In this document: positions 1 to 9,256 of the stretch, piece by piece
Layout of the letters: the number at the start of each line of letters is the position of its first letter
How positions within the stretch are numbered: position 1 is the first letter of the stretch
Assembly (NCBI GenBank): GCA_033026295.1
Contig: CM065182.1
Coordinates: 4,278,001-4,342,000 of the forward strand
Length of the DNA: 64,000 nt
Source: Channa striata
Taxonomy: Eukaryota > Chordata > Actinopteri > Anabantiformes > Channidae
Reading direction: 5' to 3'
Program-made: the position numbers and the translations under genes
Notes under the pieces: model-generated
The model's input: only the letters and a program-made list of their open reading frames with translations
Databases searched by the model: none
What the model was told of the DNA's origin: nothing

Positions 1-98
1 TGCTTTATCCAAAGGACTTCACAGTGTTGCTTCTAATTCACCCATTGACACACCAATGGGAGTGGCTGTAATGCAAGATGCTCACCTGACCCACCAGG
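1..98 (-). repeat. Dispersed tRNA-related teleost repeat, distal half (split by LTR)
   Basis: This stretch matches, from memory, the distal half of a very common teleost dispersed repeat (plus-strand wording of the type 'cacccattgacacaccaatgg ... gctcacctgaccc'). In intact copies the 'gggagcaatttggggtt..cttgcccaagg' half follows at once; here that half lies at 618-745, after the LTR-like insertion. The left end runs off the window. The assignment rests on recognised consensus wording, not on a database search. Confidence 0.55.
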
Positions 99-615
99 TG
101 ACATGGCTTCTACTCTGACTTGTGTTGCCCTGGTTACTGTTACTGTCTCTCCTCCTCATTTCACACCCCAGTTACTTCCCTTGCTCTGTTTTTACCTTTG
201 GACTGTTTGATGTTGGGTTTCTGTCTTGCTCACTTTGTGTTGCTGCTTTCTGTGTTTGGTTTTGACTTTGTATTTTGCGGTGTTGTTTCTTTCTCCCCTT
301 ACTTCCTCAGTCGTCTCCAGTCCCCTTCTCCCCTTCTGCCTCCTCACCTGGTTTGACTTCTCCTCCGAGCATCCCAGCCCATCTGTTGTCTTCCTCTGAA
401 CAGTAAGCCCTCATTCACTATCCATAATCCCATATGTATCTACATTCACTTATCCTCTGTTTCTACCTAGATCTCTGGACCATCACCAGCCCTCCCAGTC
501 CATCCCACTGTGTTCACGCGATCCTCCTAACATCTCCTTAATATTTCAATAAACATTGTTATTGCCTTACACTACCTTATCTGTCCTGCCTTATTTTCTG
601 GGTCCTATAATGTCA
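99..615. mobile_element. Solo LTR-like insertion
   Basis: The segment begins TGACAT (99-104) and ends ATGTCA (610-615), the short TG...CA inverted termini typical of retroviral-type LTRs. AATAAA lies near the 3' end (about 550-555), as expected for an R region. It is pyrimidine-rich on the plus strand and contains no gag/pol-like coding; a 78-codon open frame at 120-356 has no recognisable domain. It interrupts a dispersed repeat, and the flanking sextamers ACCAGG (93-98) and ACCGGG (618-623) resemble a target-site duplication with one substitution. Two extra bases (616-617) leave the exact right edge uncertain. The LTR family is not identified. Confidence 0.5.
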
Positions 616-745
616 ATACCGGGAGCAAATTTGGGTTTAGTATCTTGCCCAAGGACAAGGACATATGCCTTGAAAGGACCAGGAATCGAACCACTGTGGC
701 CTATGGAGGACTGCCTTACCCACTGAGCCGTCCCCCCCATGTAAA
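616..745 (-). repeat. tRNA-derived SINE-like repeat, proximal half
   Basis: Read on the minus strand from about 743, the sequence gives a tRNA-like A box ('ggctcagtgggtaaggc') and, about 40 nt on, a B box ('ggttcgattcc'), the internal pol III promoter layout of a tRNA-derived SINE. It continues into the 'cttgggcaagatactaaac' wording common to this teleost repeat. It is not a functional tRNA gene, because the stems do not close into a cloverleaf. It is the other half of the repeat at 1-98. Confidence 0.6.
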
Positions 746-994
746 TAACCGCTTCCTCAATTGTCCCCAGAGAGCAACATTGGATGACCAAAAATACACC
801 ACCCTGCAGTCAGCACAAAATTCACAGGTCGGCCACTAAAAAGGCATCTTACTGGAAGTTTGGTGAGTTACAGTTTTAAAATTTATATCTAAAAAGTGAC
901 GTTTAAGTATAGAATCTACAAAAATGCTACATACTGAATTTTAAAAATAATTGTTTTAACATTAATTAACAATATTCTGACTGTCCAACAGAAA

Positions 995-1043
995 ATGACT
1001 GTTGTCCACATAATCGTCACATTTTTAGCAGCGCTGGCAAAAG
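995..1043 (+). CDS. IgSF receptor exon 1: signal peptide
   Basis: ATG at 995 encodes MTVVHIIVTFLAALAK plus one base of a Gly codon, followed by the donor GTACTC. The hydrophobic run and small residues before the junction fit a signal peptide cleaved around residue 17. This start was chosen because the frame joins exon 2 exactly in phase 1. The acceptor-like 'ccaacag' at 984-991 suggests the coding start may lie at the front of a second exon, behind an untranslated first exon. Confidence 0.75.
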
Positions 1044-4000
1044 GTACTCCAACAATTGCAATTTGTATATTTACTAGTGCACAGACGAAAATCACTTTAC
1101 TTATAAAAGGTTTTCATGAGTCAGATACACGTGTGGGTGTCGTGAGTTATGTTCCTAAATACAAATAGGGGTAAATACAAAAAAGTAAAGTGTTATCAAT
1201 GGTTAAAGATAAAACAGGTTAAAACATATGCAGTAAACATATGACTTTCAATGTAAATAGTCAAATTATCATATTTCACCAGTTATAATTCAGTAACATA
1301 TCATAGTTAGGGGATTGCACCCTTCATTTAGAGTGGAAATTATTAAATATATTTTTGTTAAATCGTAATTACGACTTTTTGGTTTGTCTGTTTTTTCAGG
1401 GGATATGGAATGCAATTTATCGGAATCTACTGCCAGGCAGCAATGTTTTGGAGCAATTGGGGAGCCGTTAATATTTTACGTGCCCATGAATCCAAGAGAA
1501 CAAACATTTCTGAAAAGAGATACTGTTACTATTTTACAGTTAGGCAAAAACAAATCAGTATCCATCAATAACCACTACAGCAATAACTCCGTATTCTTCA
1601 CAAATGGAACATTTATGCTTTACAAGGCGACAACAAGAGACTCTGGAGATTATCAGCTGGAAACAAATGGACTTGCTGATGGTCTATTATTGAACAAACT
1701 CTACATCCATGTAGCAATACTAGGTAAGAGCAAGAAAGTAAAACATTCTCTCTCTTAACAAGGTACTGAGGAAGAGATGAAAAATGTCTGAATAGACTAA
1801 AGCTACTGCTTCGAAAGTTGTAGCTGAATGTAAATTGTAAGCAGAGATGCACATAATTATCGGTATATAAATGATGTTATTTTGAACCATATTCATTTCA
1901 CAGGATTATGATAGAAATTTAGCAATTTTTAGTTAATTTAAAGTACACAACTAACACACAACTACGTAAATGTTATTTTACACTACACATACTGCACATG
2001 TCAATATTATATATGATGTATGTTTGTATTTTATTTCATATAAATATCATTATACAATATACACTTTATTTAATGCCTTAATTATTTCTAATCTGCATCA
2101 ATGATAGGTGTATGTGGTGAATTGCCTTCACTTTTTCCACTCAGTTTTGAAACTGAAAATTCAAGAGGTCAACCAAATATAATTATCTGTTATTTTCTAA
2201 ATGGAAACAGGAACTGAACGAGATATTTCTGATATGCAAGTGTGCACTGTGTGTTGCATTTGGAACCATGTGTACAGTATACGTGATTAGATTCAATTTG
2301 TGTTCCAGCTCCAGTGTCTCAACCAGTTGTGTCTCAGATGTGTTTGTCACCAGAGCAGAGGAAGGTCAGCTGCTCCTCTGAGGGAGATGGCGTAGAGTTC
2401 ATTCTGACTTTGGACAATAACGTTCTGTTAAAGACGAGAGCTGGGAGTACAGAAAAACACCACGCATCTAACGTCACCGTCAGCTTGTACGGTCAGCTCG
2501 AAGGAAACTTGATGTGTAACGTTCAAAACAACATTAGCAAAGAACAAACATCCATGCACCTTACAAGCTGTAAAGGTATTGTAATTCAAGACAATATTTC
2601 TATTTGTAGCCATTTTTATTGATGTCACTTCAATGCTACTTCATTTCAGAGGTGTTCTGAACCCCTCCACTTTTTCAATTTTGTTATGTTGCAGCCTTAT
2701 ATGATCCTTTTTTTTTTTTCAAATAAATTTACAGACATTTCTACAATTCAGTTTTTACTTTGTCATTATGGGATACTGAGTGTAGATTGACAACATGTGA
2801 GAAAGTATTCAGACCTTTTGCTCAGTACTTTTTTGAAGCACCTTTGACAGCGATCACAGGTTTGAGTGTTGACAAGCTTTGTACACCTTTATTAGATTAG
2901 GGCAATTTTTGCCATTTTTCTTTGCAAATCCTCTCAACCTCAGTCAGGTTGGATGGGTACTGACTGGTACAGACATTTTCAGTTCTCTCCAGAGATGTTC
3001 CATACTGGTCAAGTCAGGGATTTGGCTGGGGCCCATCTAGAGCATTCAAAGAATAGTCCCACAGCCACCGCTATGTGGTCTTGCCTTTGTGTTCGGGATC
3101 GTTTTCATCTTAACCTTCAGCCTAGTCAGAGCTCCTGGGACAGTTTTTCATTGAGGATATCTCTTTACTTTATTCCATTCAGTTCTCAACCATGATCAGT
3201 CACTTCTGCTGGAAAACACATCCAGCATGCATCACTGCAGGATGGTATTAGGCATGTGATGAGTGGTGCCCTGTTTCCTACAGACATAATGTTTAGAATA
3301 GAGGGATAATCATTGAAACTTAGTTTCATCAGATCAGAGAATCTTGTTTCTCATAGTCTGAATGTCCTTCAGGTGCATTTTGCAAGTTACAAATGGGCTT
3401 TCAGGTGTGTGGACATTTGAGGAGTCTATCCAGCCATTAGGGCTGCAGTGATTGGTTATCCTTCTGGTACTGTGTCCCATCTCCACATAGGATCTCTGCA
3501 GCTCAGTCAGAGTCAGATTTGATTTAACACAGGTAAACTCCAATTAAATATCTCGGCAACTATCAAGAGAAATGAACCTGGCACCTGAGCTAAATTTCAA
3601 GACTTACTGCAAACGAACTGAATACTTGGGCCAATATTTCAGTTTTTCCTTTTTTATAAATTCACAGGGATTTATAAAATTCTGAAATTATTGAGAACAG
3701 AAATAAGGAAAATTGAAATAAGTCAAGAGGAATAGGGATGAATACTTTCTGAATTCACTATATATTATGTTATGTAATTTGCACTCATGTTGGCGTTTTC
3801 TAGGTTCCATTTCCTACTACTGTCTTGCTACTGTGGCTGTGATAGCAAGTGCCGTCACGCTGCTTTTTCCTCTGGCTTTATTTCTTGGTGTCAAACATTA
3901 TAAGAGGAAAACACAACAAACAAATGTAAAAGCAGGTAAGAAAAATACATTTTCCCAATTCCTAAATCTGTACGCAAAACATGTACAGTATGCTTGATCA

Positions 4001-4265
4001 TCCTCAAAATTAATCAAAACTAAGAACCAACCTTATGGATTGTATATTTTGATTATGCAAGGTTTGTTTCTATTCACAATAAATATGAACTGTATTTGTA
4101 AGTCAATACCAAAACACTCTTTCACATTTTCAGTCTGATCAATTACCTATGTCCTATACATTTCAAGTGTTTTAATTTGTTTCAGATGATGAAATTATCT
4201 ACTCAGAGGTGAAGGTGAAGCAAACAAGGAAAACCAGGATGAACTTACACCAAAATGCTAATTAA
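995..4265 (+). CDS. CD2/SLAM-family-like immunoglobulin receptor (spliced, 5 exons)
   Basis: Spliced CDS: 995-1043, 1400-1723, 2309-2575, 3804-3935, 4186-4265. All introns are GT-AG in phase 1 and the frame closes at TAA 4263-4265, giving 283 residues. Order: signal peptide (about 1-17), V-like Ig domain (18-125), C2-like Ig domain (126-213), membrane helix (about 218-243), basic stop-transfer KHYKRK (244-249), and a cytoplasmic tail with the ITIM-like motif IIYSEV (Tyr263). The V domain has D-S-G-D-Y-Q-L where most V domains have D-x-G-x-Y-x-C. The C2 domain has four cysteines. Both are hallmarks of the CD2/CD48/SLAM group. Several N-glycosylation sequons are visible. Inferred role: a leukocyte surface adhesion or signalling receptor that recruits SH2 proteins through Tyr263. 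The orthologue is not assigned. A noncoding first exon upstream is possible, since an acceptor-like 'tccaacag' ends at 991. Confidence 0.82.
1400..1723 (+). CDS. IgSF receptor exon 2: V-like Ig domain
   Basis: The acceptor is ttttttcag (1391-1399) and the donor is G|GTAAGA at 1724. The exon is 324 bp, exactly 108 codons, phase 1 at both ends, as is usual for single-exon Ig domains. The product carries the late-strand motif DSGDYQLE but no cysteine two residues after the tyrosine, so the canonical B-F disulfide is absent, as in CD2/CD48/SLAM N-terminal domains. Asn sequons (NLS, NKS, NNS, NGT) are present. It is the likely ligand-binding, homophilic or heterophilic, domain. Confidence 0.85.
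2309..2575 (+). CDS. IgSF receptor exon 3: C2-like Ig domain with four cysteines
   Basis: The acceptor is tgttccag (2301-2308) and the donor is G|GTATTG at 2576. The exon is 267 bp, 89 codons, phase 1 both ends. Four cysteines occur in the contexts QMCLS, VSCSS, LMCNV and LTSC. This matches the two-disulfide membrane-proximal domain of the CD2/SLAM family. NVT and NIS sequons are present. The domain sits between the V-like domain and the membrane helix. Confidence 0.85.
2643..3764. mobile_element. Decayed Tc1-type DNA element in intron 3
   Basis: The left part contains 'ttgttatgttgcagcctta', 'gtcattatgggatactgag', 'aaagtattcagacc' and 'cagtcaggttggatgggta'. The right edge is 'gatgaatactttctgaattcac'. 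This wording is, from memory, that of a widespread teleost Tc1-like element whose ends read 'cagtgcatccggaaagtattca'. The inverted ends are decayed, and no intact transposase frame is present; remnant frames are short and stopped. It lies wholly within intron 3 of the CD2/SLAM-like gene. The exact edges and subfamily are uncertain. Confidence 0.6.
3804..3935 (+). CDS. IgSF receptor exon 4: transmembrane segment
   Basis: The acceptor is gcgttttctag and the donor is G|GTAAGA at 3936. The product is a hydrophobic run from about Tyr218 to Val243 (AVIASAVTLLFPLALFLGV region), then the basic stop-transfer KHYKRK, which fits a type I membrane protein. The helix has a Pro (236) and no charged residue, so pairing with a charged adaptor chain is not suggested. 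Confidence 0.82.
4186..4265 (+). CDS. IgSF receptor exon 5: cytoplasmic tail with ITIM-like motif
   Basis: The acceptor is tttgtttcag (4176-4185). The exon encodes DDEIIYSEVKVKQTRKTRMN and a few more residues, then TAA at 4263. I-I-Y-S-E-V fits the (I/V/L/S)-x-Y-x-x-(I/V/L) ITIM consensus. It is not an ITSM, which needs Thr at -2. The tail is only about 40 residues with one tyrosine, shorter than in mammalian SLAM receptors. A signalling role is inferred from the motif alone. Confidence 0.8.
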
Positions 4266-4368
4266 TTTCCTCTTAAATCATGGCTGGGACTTCATTTGAT
4301 ACTTCTTCTCTTAAAAAAAAAAAAAAGTATAAAAGCATGAGGTAGTATTTTTTTCAATTAGGTTTTAC

Positions 4369-4401
4369 AAAATCAAGCCCTATACAATAGGGCTTGATTT
4401 T
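4369..4401. other. Perfect 15-bp inverted repeat in IgSF 3' UTR
   Basis: AAAATCAAGCCCTAT (4369-4383) is repeated exactly as its reverse complement at 4387-4401 with a 3-base loop. It begins about 100 bases after the stop codon, so it would form a hairpin in the 3' UTR of the CD2/SLAM-like mRNA if the UTR reaches the AATAAA signals further on. Confidence 0.8.
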
Positions 4402-4552
4402 AAATCCAACATCAGTTATTCATAGTTATGTCAATAGCAACACAAACAGGAAACCACCTACGTCCCCAGGACAGCTTATCTGAAGCCAGTTGTAGTTGTT
4501 TCATTAACAGCAGAATCATGGACCAGGGAAAGCCTGTTTTTTCTGTTTGGTC

Positions 4553-4736
4553 AATAAACTGCAACATATTGTTTCGGCTGCCTTACGTCTCTCAGTCAAT
4601 AAGCTCTGCCTGTTGGCATTTATTGGTTATGCAAGAGAAAAAAAAGCAACTTCAAGAAGATAAGCCAGACAAATTCCTCATTTGTGGTTAGTTTACTCAC
4701 TACAATACACACTAAATATTTAGAAAACAAAATAAA
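4553..4736 (+). terminator. Candidate polyadenylation signals of the IgSF gene
   Basis: AATAAA occurs at 4553-4558 and again at 4731-4736, about 290 and 470 bases after the stop codon. Either could end the mRNA. The choice cannot be made from sequence alone. Confidence 0.4.
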
Positions 4737-5869
4737 AAGTATTGACTCTGCAATAGACTTGTTTTTGACGTGACCATGCCTTTTATATATTTAGCGTCCA
4801 AAATTTAAGAACTTATTCTGGTAGCTTGACAGATCAAAAGACTACCTGACCTTTAGAGGTACCATACTCTGCACAACATCAGCAATTTAATAAACTGTTT
4901 AATGGGTTTAGAATAGATTTCAGATTGAATGCTATACAAAAGCCTAACCATGTTTGTGTTTGGATGTGACAGAGGAATGAAAGAACAGTCTCGTTTCTCT
5001 GTCAATTTTTTGCAAAAAACTTGTTAATTATGTTTTACACTGTAAGCATCCACTCACTTGCTTCTGAAATGTTACTGCAACTACTGTATATTTGTAGTTG
5101 CCCTCTTTAAAACTGTGTGGCATTGTGAACACTTCCTAAATTAATACTCTTTGGTCGGTAGAGTCTTGTGATCCTGATAGAACCTGTGAATAAACTGTTT
5201 TTATGTCCTTCAGCAAACACATTTTGATGTGTTAATCTTCTGATGGTCTGTCTATTTGGATATAATAATCCAAAATTCCTGACACGAGAACCAGTTTGGT
5301 TAGAGTAACAGTTTGGCTTTTTATGCGGTAAACCCAGTGTCGTTTGAAAGCAATAGAAGAGACAAAACTCAATGTCTCTGACCATAACTGGGCTAACGCC
5401 ACAAATTGGCCTACATTTGATTGAATCTTTCTTCGTATTACATGTCTTAATTTTTGTTTTATAGATTTTGATTTGATCTTAGACCTGTGGCTTATGCTGT
5501 AAAAAGCTTATACACTTGGACAAACTTTGATAGTAAAGACAATCCTCTTACATTATGAATTAAAACGCTATGATTTAAAATCGCTTTCAAATGTAACTGT
5601 GTTTTTATTTATTCTGGTTATTGTATGTGGTTACCACTAAGCCACATACAGCAGTCTTTAATGGAATATAACAGCAGAACATGAGGCTATAAGACTTCAT
5701 TGTAAATTGCTACCTCAATGCAACTCCCCTTGCTCAGGAAATATCAGCCACCACCATCAGACTGATCATTTCAAAAAGAAACAGAACAACAAATTATTTT
5801 ATGCCATCGGACATTACACTGATAGGGGTACAGGGGGAAAACCACCAATCGATCCATCGTATGTTACTG

Positions 5870-6150
5870 ATAATCCTACTTAGGAGCCTATCCCAGCTGT
5901 CATGTGGGGTTCACCCTGGGCAGGTTGGTAGAATATATCAGGGCCAATACAGAGAGACATACATAGACAACCGTTCACTCACACTTATGAGATGTTTAGA
6001 GTCACCCATTAACCTAACATGCATGTCTTGGACTGTGGGATTTAACTGGAGAACCCAGAGAAAACCCATGCAATGCGAGAAAATAAAGGCCAAGGTCTGC
6101 TGGGGATTAAGTCCGGGACCCTATAACCACTTCTCCACCATGGTGCCCTA
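5870..6150. repeat. Dispersed teleost repeat (possible non-LTR tail)
   Basis: It contains, from memory, the wording of a very widespread fish repeat: 'cctatcccagctgtcatg', 'caccctgggcaggttg', 'gtcacccattaacctaacat', 'gcatgtcttggactgtggg' and 'gagaacccagagaaaaccc', ending in 'aaccacttctccaccatgg'. Consensus copies hold the same blocks in the same order. The class (LINE 3' end or SINE) is not settled here. Confidence 0.6.
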
Positions 6151-8048
6151 TATCTGGAATCTACTGTAGGAATTCACACAGTTCGAATAGCAAAAGCCAC
6201 AGAGAATTGGAAATCTGAGTTGAAATTAATGTAGTAAGGTTGACTTGCCACTAGATGGGACCAAAGACCATCACAGGTAAGTAAGGTTGAAGTTACTAGT
6301 TAATGCCAAGCATATTTTTATCCCAAACGTCAGATCATGAGAAAAACCACATTAAACCCATAACACTGACAGGTCCCGAAATCAGTCTGCAATAACAACC
6401 AATTAGTCACCACATTTGTGCCGTCAGGAAATAGTTTTTTTTTTTTATTGAAGTTGATGGAGCCAAGTGTCTGTAAATTTGCCCAGAAGGAGTAGCTGAA
6501 AAAAATAAAACAGGGAAAGGATGGGGGGGTGTTTACCACAGTGCAGTGGCTGAAAATTAATAAATGTGTGTGGTTCCATGCAACTTGGTGTCACATCAAT
6601 AATTACACAGACTACACCCATCTGCTCTTCTCGAGCTGCCTCTGTCTAGTTATATTGATCCTGTATTATCTTAGTTTTTCAATGACATGCTTCTTTTTTT
6701 GCTCTTTAGGATTGTTACTACAATTACATATAAAACATTCTGTGAGCAACTCCTTTCTAATAATGCACATCACATCATTAATCAGTGCTTTTCCATTGTT
6801 CTCCAGTACCCTACGTTAAAAGTGCTTTACTGGTGTTTTGAGAAGCATGAGTTACCAACTAAACACAAACCGGACTGTTCTTCATTCATACCTCCTTGGC
6901 TGTGTATTTCAAAACAGGATTCCTTTTGTATGTTACCATTTTCAAATATCTTTTCCTAAGTACCATGCTACAATGAATGTTAACCAACACCCACTGCCCC
7001 TTGCAACATTCAAACTGAGTTTGCACTTTGGTCATATGAAAAAGCACTTATGAGTTTCCCTGCTTTCTCTCCTTGCCACCCTCCCTCTCTCCCCTTCTCC
7101 CCCTTTGTGTTTTATGGGGTGACTGCAGGAGAAAGGAGGGCTTCCCCCTCTGTCTGATGCCCCTGCTTTGAGAACACGTGGCCTGGGAATAACCGGGTTA
7201 CAAATGCAGTTGTCCAACGAGTTGGCCTTGATTTAGAGAATGACTCCATTTACTTTTGTCTGGCTGCCCGCTGCTTCCACAGCCGCAGCTTTTATTCTCT
7301 GTTACGGGTTTTACTACGCACGCCTGGCAGAGAGTCCAGTGAGAGAGTGGAATATAATTCAAGCATGAATATACTAAACTACATTCACAGGGTTAAGTGA
7401 GACTATTGCCAACGTTGTATTTCCTAAAATACCACACAAACAACAATTGGATTCAAACAAAAGAAAAATCTAAAGCTGCAGCTGTTGACAAATTCCATAT
7501 CCCGTTTCTAAATTGCACGGTTCAAACCAAACAGGGTAGACAAACAGAAAATGCACAACTACAACAGAGAACCTGCCAATTATGATAGCAGACGTGCTTA
7601 TGGAAGGTCAATTGCGTATAGGTTACATATTGCTGTGTGCCTAGAGACCAACTATTTTCATATACATTTATAAAAATGCATTATTCGCTTTTCACTAAGC
7701 ATAGGAATGAAAAGCCATAAACACTTTGTAAATAAGAAATTTTAAAGAGTTTTACAGACTAATGAGGTAGGCTATTTAATTGTATTTTAAATTATACTAT
7801 TACAGAGACACAGAAATTTTTACTTTTTACTTATTTTATGCAACTAACTTGTCAGTAGAAATACATTTTCATTGTGCATTTTATGTATTTCATTGTGGGA
7901 TCAAGGGCCTTTTTCAGTAAATATCATAATCGAAAGCCAGGTCAGCCATGTATGTTAAGCTTATTAAATCTGTCACCAAACCTTTTAATAAGGTTAAACG
8001 TACAAAGATGCATCAGTTAGTCAAACTCAAGGCACACGGGATTAGTAG

Positions 8049-8092
8049 CCAACTAGTTAGCTAGTTAACTAGTTAGCTAGCTAACTAGTTGG
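8049..8092. repeat. Nested palindromes of a TTAGCTAG-like unit
   Basis: CCAACTAGTTAGCTAG (8049-8064) is the exact reverse complement of 8077-8092. Inside it, 8069-8090 is a perfect 22-bp palindrome and 8061-8072 (CTAGTTAACTAG) another. The run can form a cruciform or long hairpin. It looks like slippage of an AGCT/CTAG-rich unit. No gene context is visible. Confidence 0.75.
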
Positions 8093-8265
8093 CCTGCTAA
8101 CTGGTAGAGTTATGAGTTTGTTAGCTAAATTAGTACGGTGCCTTTTAGCTAAGACAACAAATGTCATTAGCTTTCACGGCAACAAGTGACATTAGCTGAC
8201 ACAATGAACTAATGTCACAATTTCACATAATTATATATATTAATATTCCCAATAACTTGACTTAC

Positions 8266-8400
8266 CGGGAGTCGGGTGTCACCGACACCTGTCAGGTGAA
8301 CAAAATGACGGCCACGTTAGCTTCCGTTTAGTGGGTGACTGCAGGTGGTTAGCGTCTGCCAAAGAAGAACAGACCTTTAGAAAAACTCCAAAATGACCAA
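8266..8400 (-). ncRNA. Putative minus-strand first exon (noncoding or 5' UTR)
   Basis: On the minus strand the sequence CTCCCG|GTAAGTCAAG at 8266/8265 is a near-ideal splice donor ending a moderately GC-rich segment. There is no ATG in a useful frame, so if transcribed it is a 5' UTR or noncoding exon. It lies about 300 bp upstream of, and divergent from, the plus-strand candidate exon at 8577. The upstream limit is arbitrary and no downstream exon was identified. Confidence 0.25.
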
Positions 8401-8459
8401 GTATTACAATATTTTAACCTACAGAGAAATTTATTGTAATACTTTGTCAGCTCCAAATC

Positions 8460-8576
8460 GGACGAGCATATGTGACGGTGATTTCCGACCATAACGCGAT
8501 GCACGGGCGCAGGAAGTGAGGCGGCCGCAGCGCCCCCTGCTGGTTCGCACCGGAACTGAGTCTGCCCGCTAACGTC
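8460..8576. promoter_or_regulatory. GC-rich divergent promoter candidate with CTCF-like site
   Basis: CpG-rich DNA in an AT-rich neighbourhood. It contains an ETS-like AGGAAGTGA (8511-8519) and CAGCGCCCCCTGCTGG at 8528-8543, whose reverse complement CCAGCAGGGGGCGCTG fits the vertebrate CTCF core very closely. No TATA box was seen. It sits between oppositely oriented candidate first exons, the usual layout of a bidirectional housekeeping-type promoter. Promoter function is inferred. Confidence 0.45.
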
Positions 8577-8772
8577 ATGGACGTGACGGATGTTTTATCT
8601 GGGTTACACCGAAAACCTACAGAGAGCTTCAGAGAGTTGGAAAAGTGTGTAGAACTTTGTCTTTACCTGCGTGTGTCCGTCGCCTCCTGTGAAAGGACTG
8701 ACACACGGCCCCACACACTCTGGACATGCTGGACACTGAGGGGAAGGCCACGTTTGGAGCTTCCAGTTCAAG
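8577..8772 (+). CDS. Putative first coding exon, gene not recognised
   Basis: An ATG at 8577 in good context (GTCATGG) directly follows the GC-rich segment. The open frame runs 65 codons to the donor AAG|GTAAGA at 8773. The peptide begins MDVTDVLSGLHRKPTESFRE and is followed by a Cys/Leu-containing stretch (ELEKCVELCLYL) that could be helical. No family is recognised and no second exon could be linked to it. It could equally be the first exon of a noncoding transcript. Support comes only from the promoter context, start context and donor. Confidence 0.3.
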
Positions 8773-9185
8773 GTAAGACGCTGAGTTTCTATCAGAGATG
8801 GTTGGTGTCCCCCACATTTGGAAAGGACATATTTTCAGTTTTTCTAATGAAGAGATGCCTTGTTAATACACTTAAGCATTGTTGTTTACTGTGATGGGAG
8901 CAATAATTGAGAAGTAGTGAGCATAAAGTGTTGAATTTAACATAACTTGTCATACAATCATGAATGCGGTTGCTTGTTGCCGTTGGATGTTGGTGAGGTC
9001 AGTCCTGTGTCTTCTTGCTCCATGTGGCTTTAAGCTTATGTCTTAGTGCTGAGGTTCCTGTGCACATACTGTACGCTCAGCAGCAAGCAATGTGCATCTA
9101 TGGTATAACTGCATAGATAAACGACTACTGTGAAGAAATATAAAACAAGCAGACTATGACTCAAACTCAAATATTATTTCAAAAA

Positions 9186-9256
9186 AGCCTCTTCTACTAC
9201 TACCACTATCACTTCTTCACCTTCTTTTTCTTCTTCTTCTTCTTCTTCTTCTTCTA
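9186..9256. repeat. (CTT)n-rich simple repeat
   Basis: Imperfect trinucleotide tract, from CTACTACTACC-type units into an uninterrupted TTC/CTT run, about 70 bp. Confidence 0.8.

Larger units (their letters stand above)
4737..8265. other. Intergenic stretch
   Basis: AT-rich DNA between the IgSF gene and the divergent GC-rich segment near 8.3-8.6 kb. Apart from the dispersed repeat at 5870-6150 and the palindrome at 8049-8092, no domain-bearing open frame, RNA gene or recognisable exon was seen on either strand. Open frames here are short and match no family known to me. Confidence 0.5.

Noticed and set aside
120..356. 78-codon hydrophobic open frame
   Set aside because: It lies inside the solo LTR-like segment, is pyrimidine-rich low-complexity sequence and has no domain.
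2953..3195. 80-codon open frame in intron 3 of the IgSF gene
   Set aside because: It lies in the decayed Tc1-type repeat and does not resemble an intact transposase.
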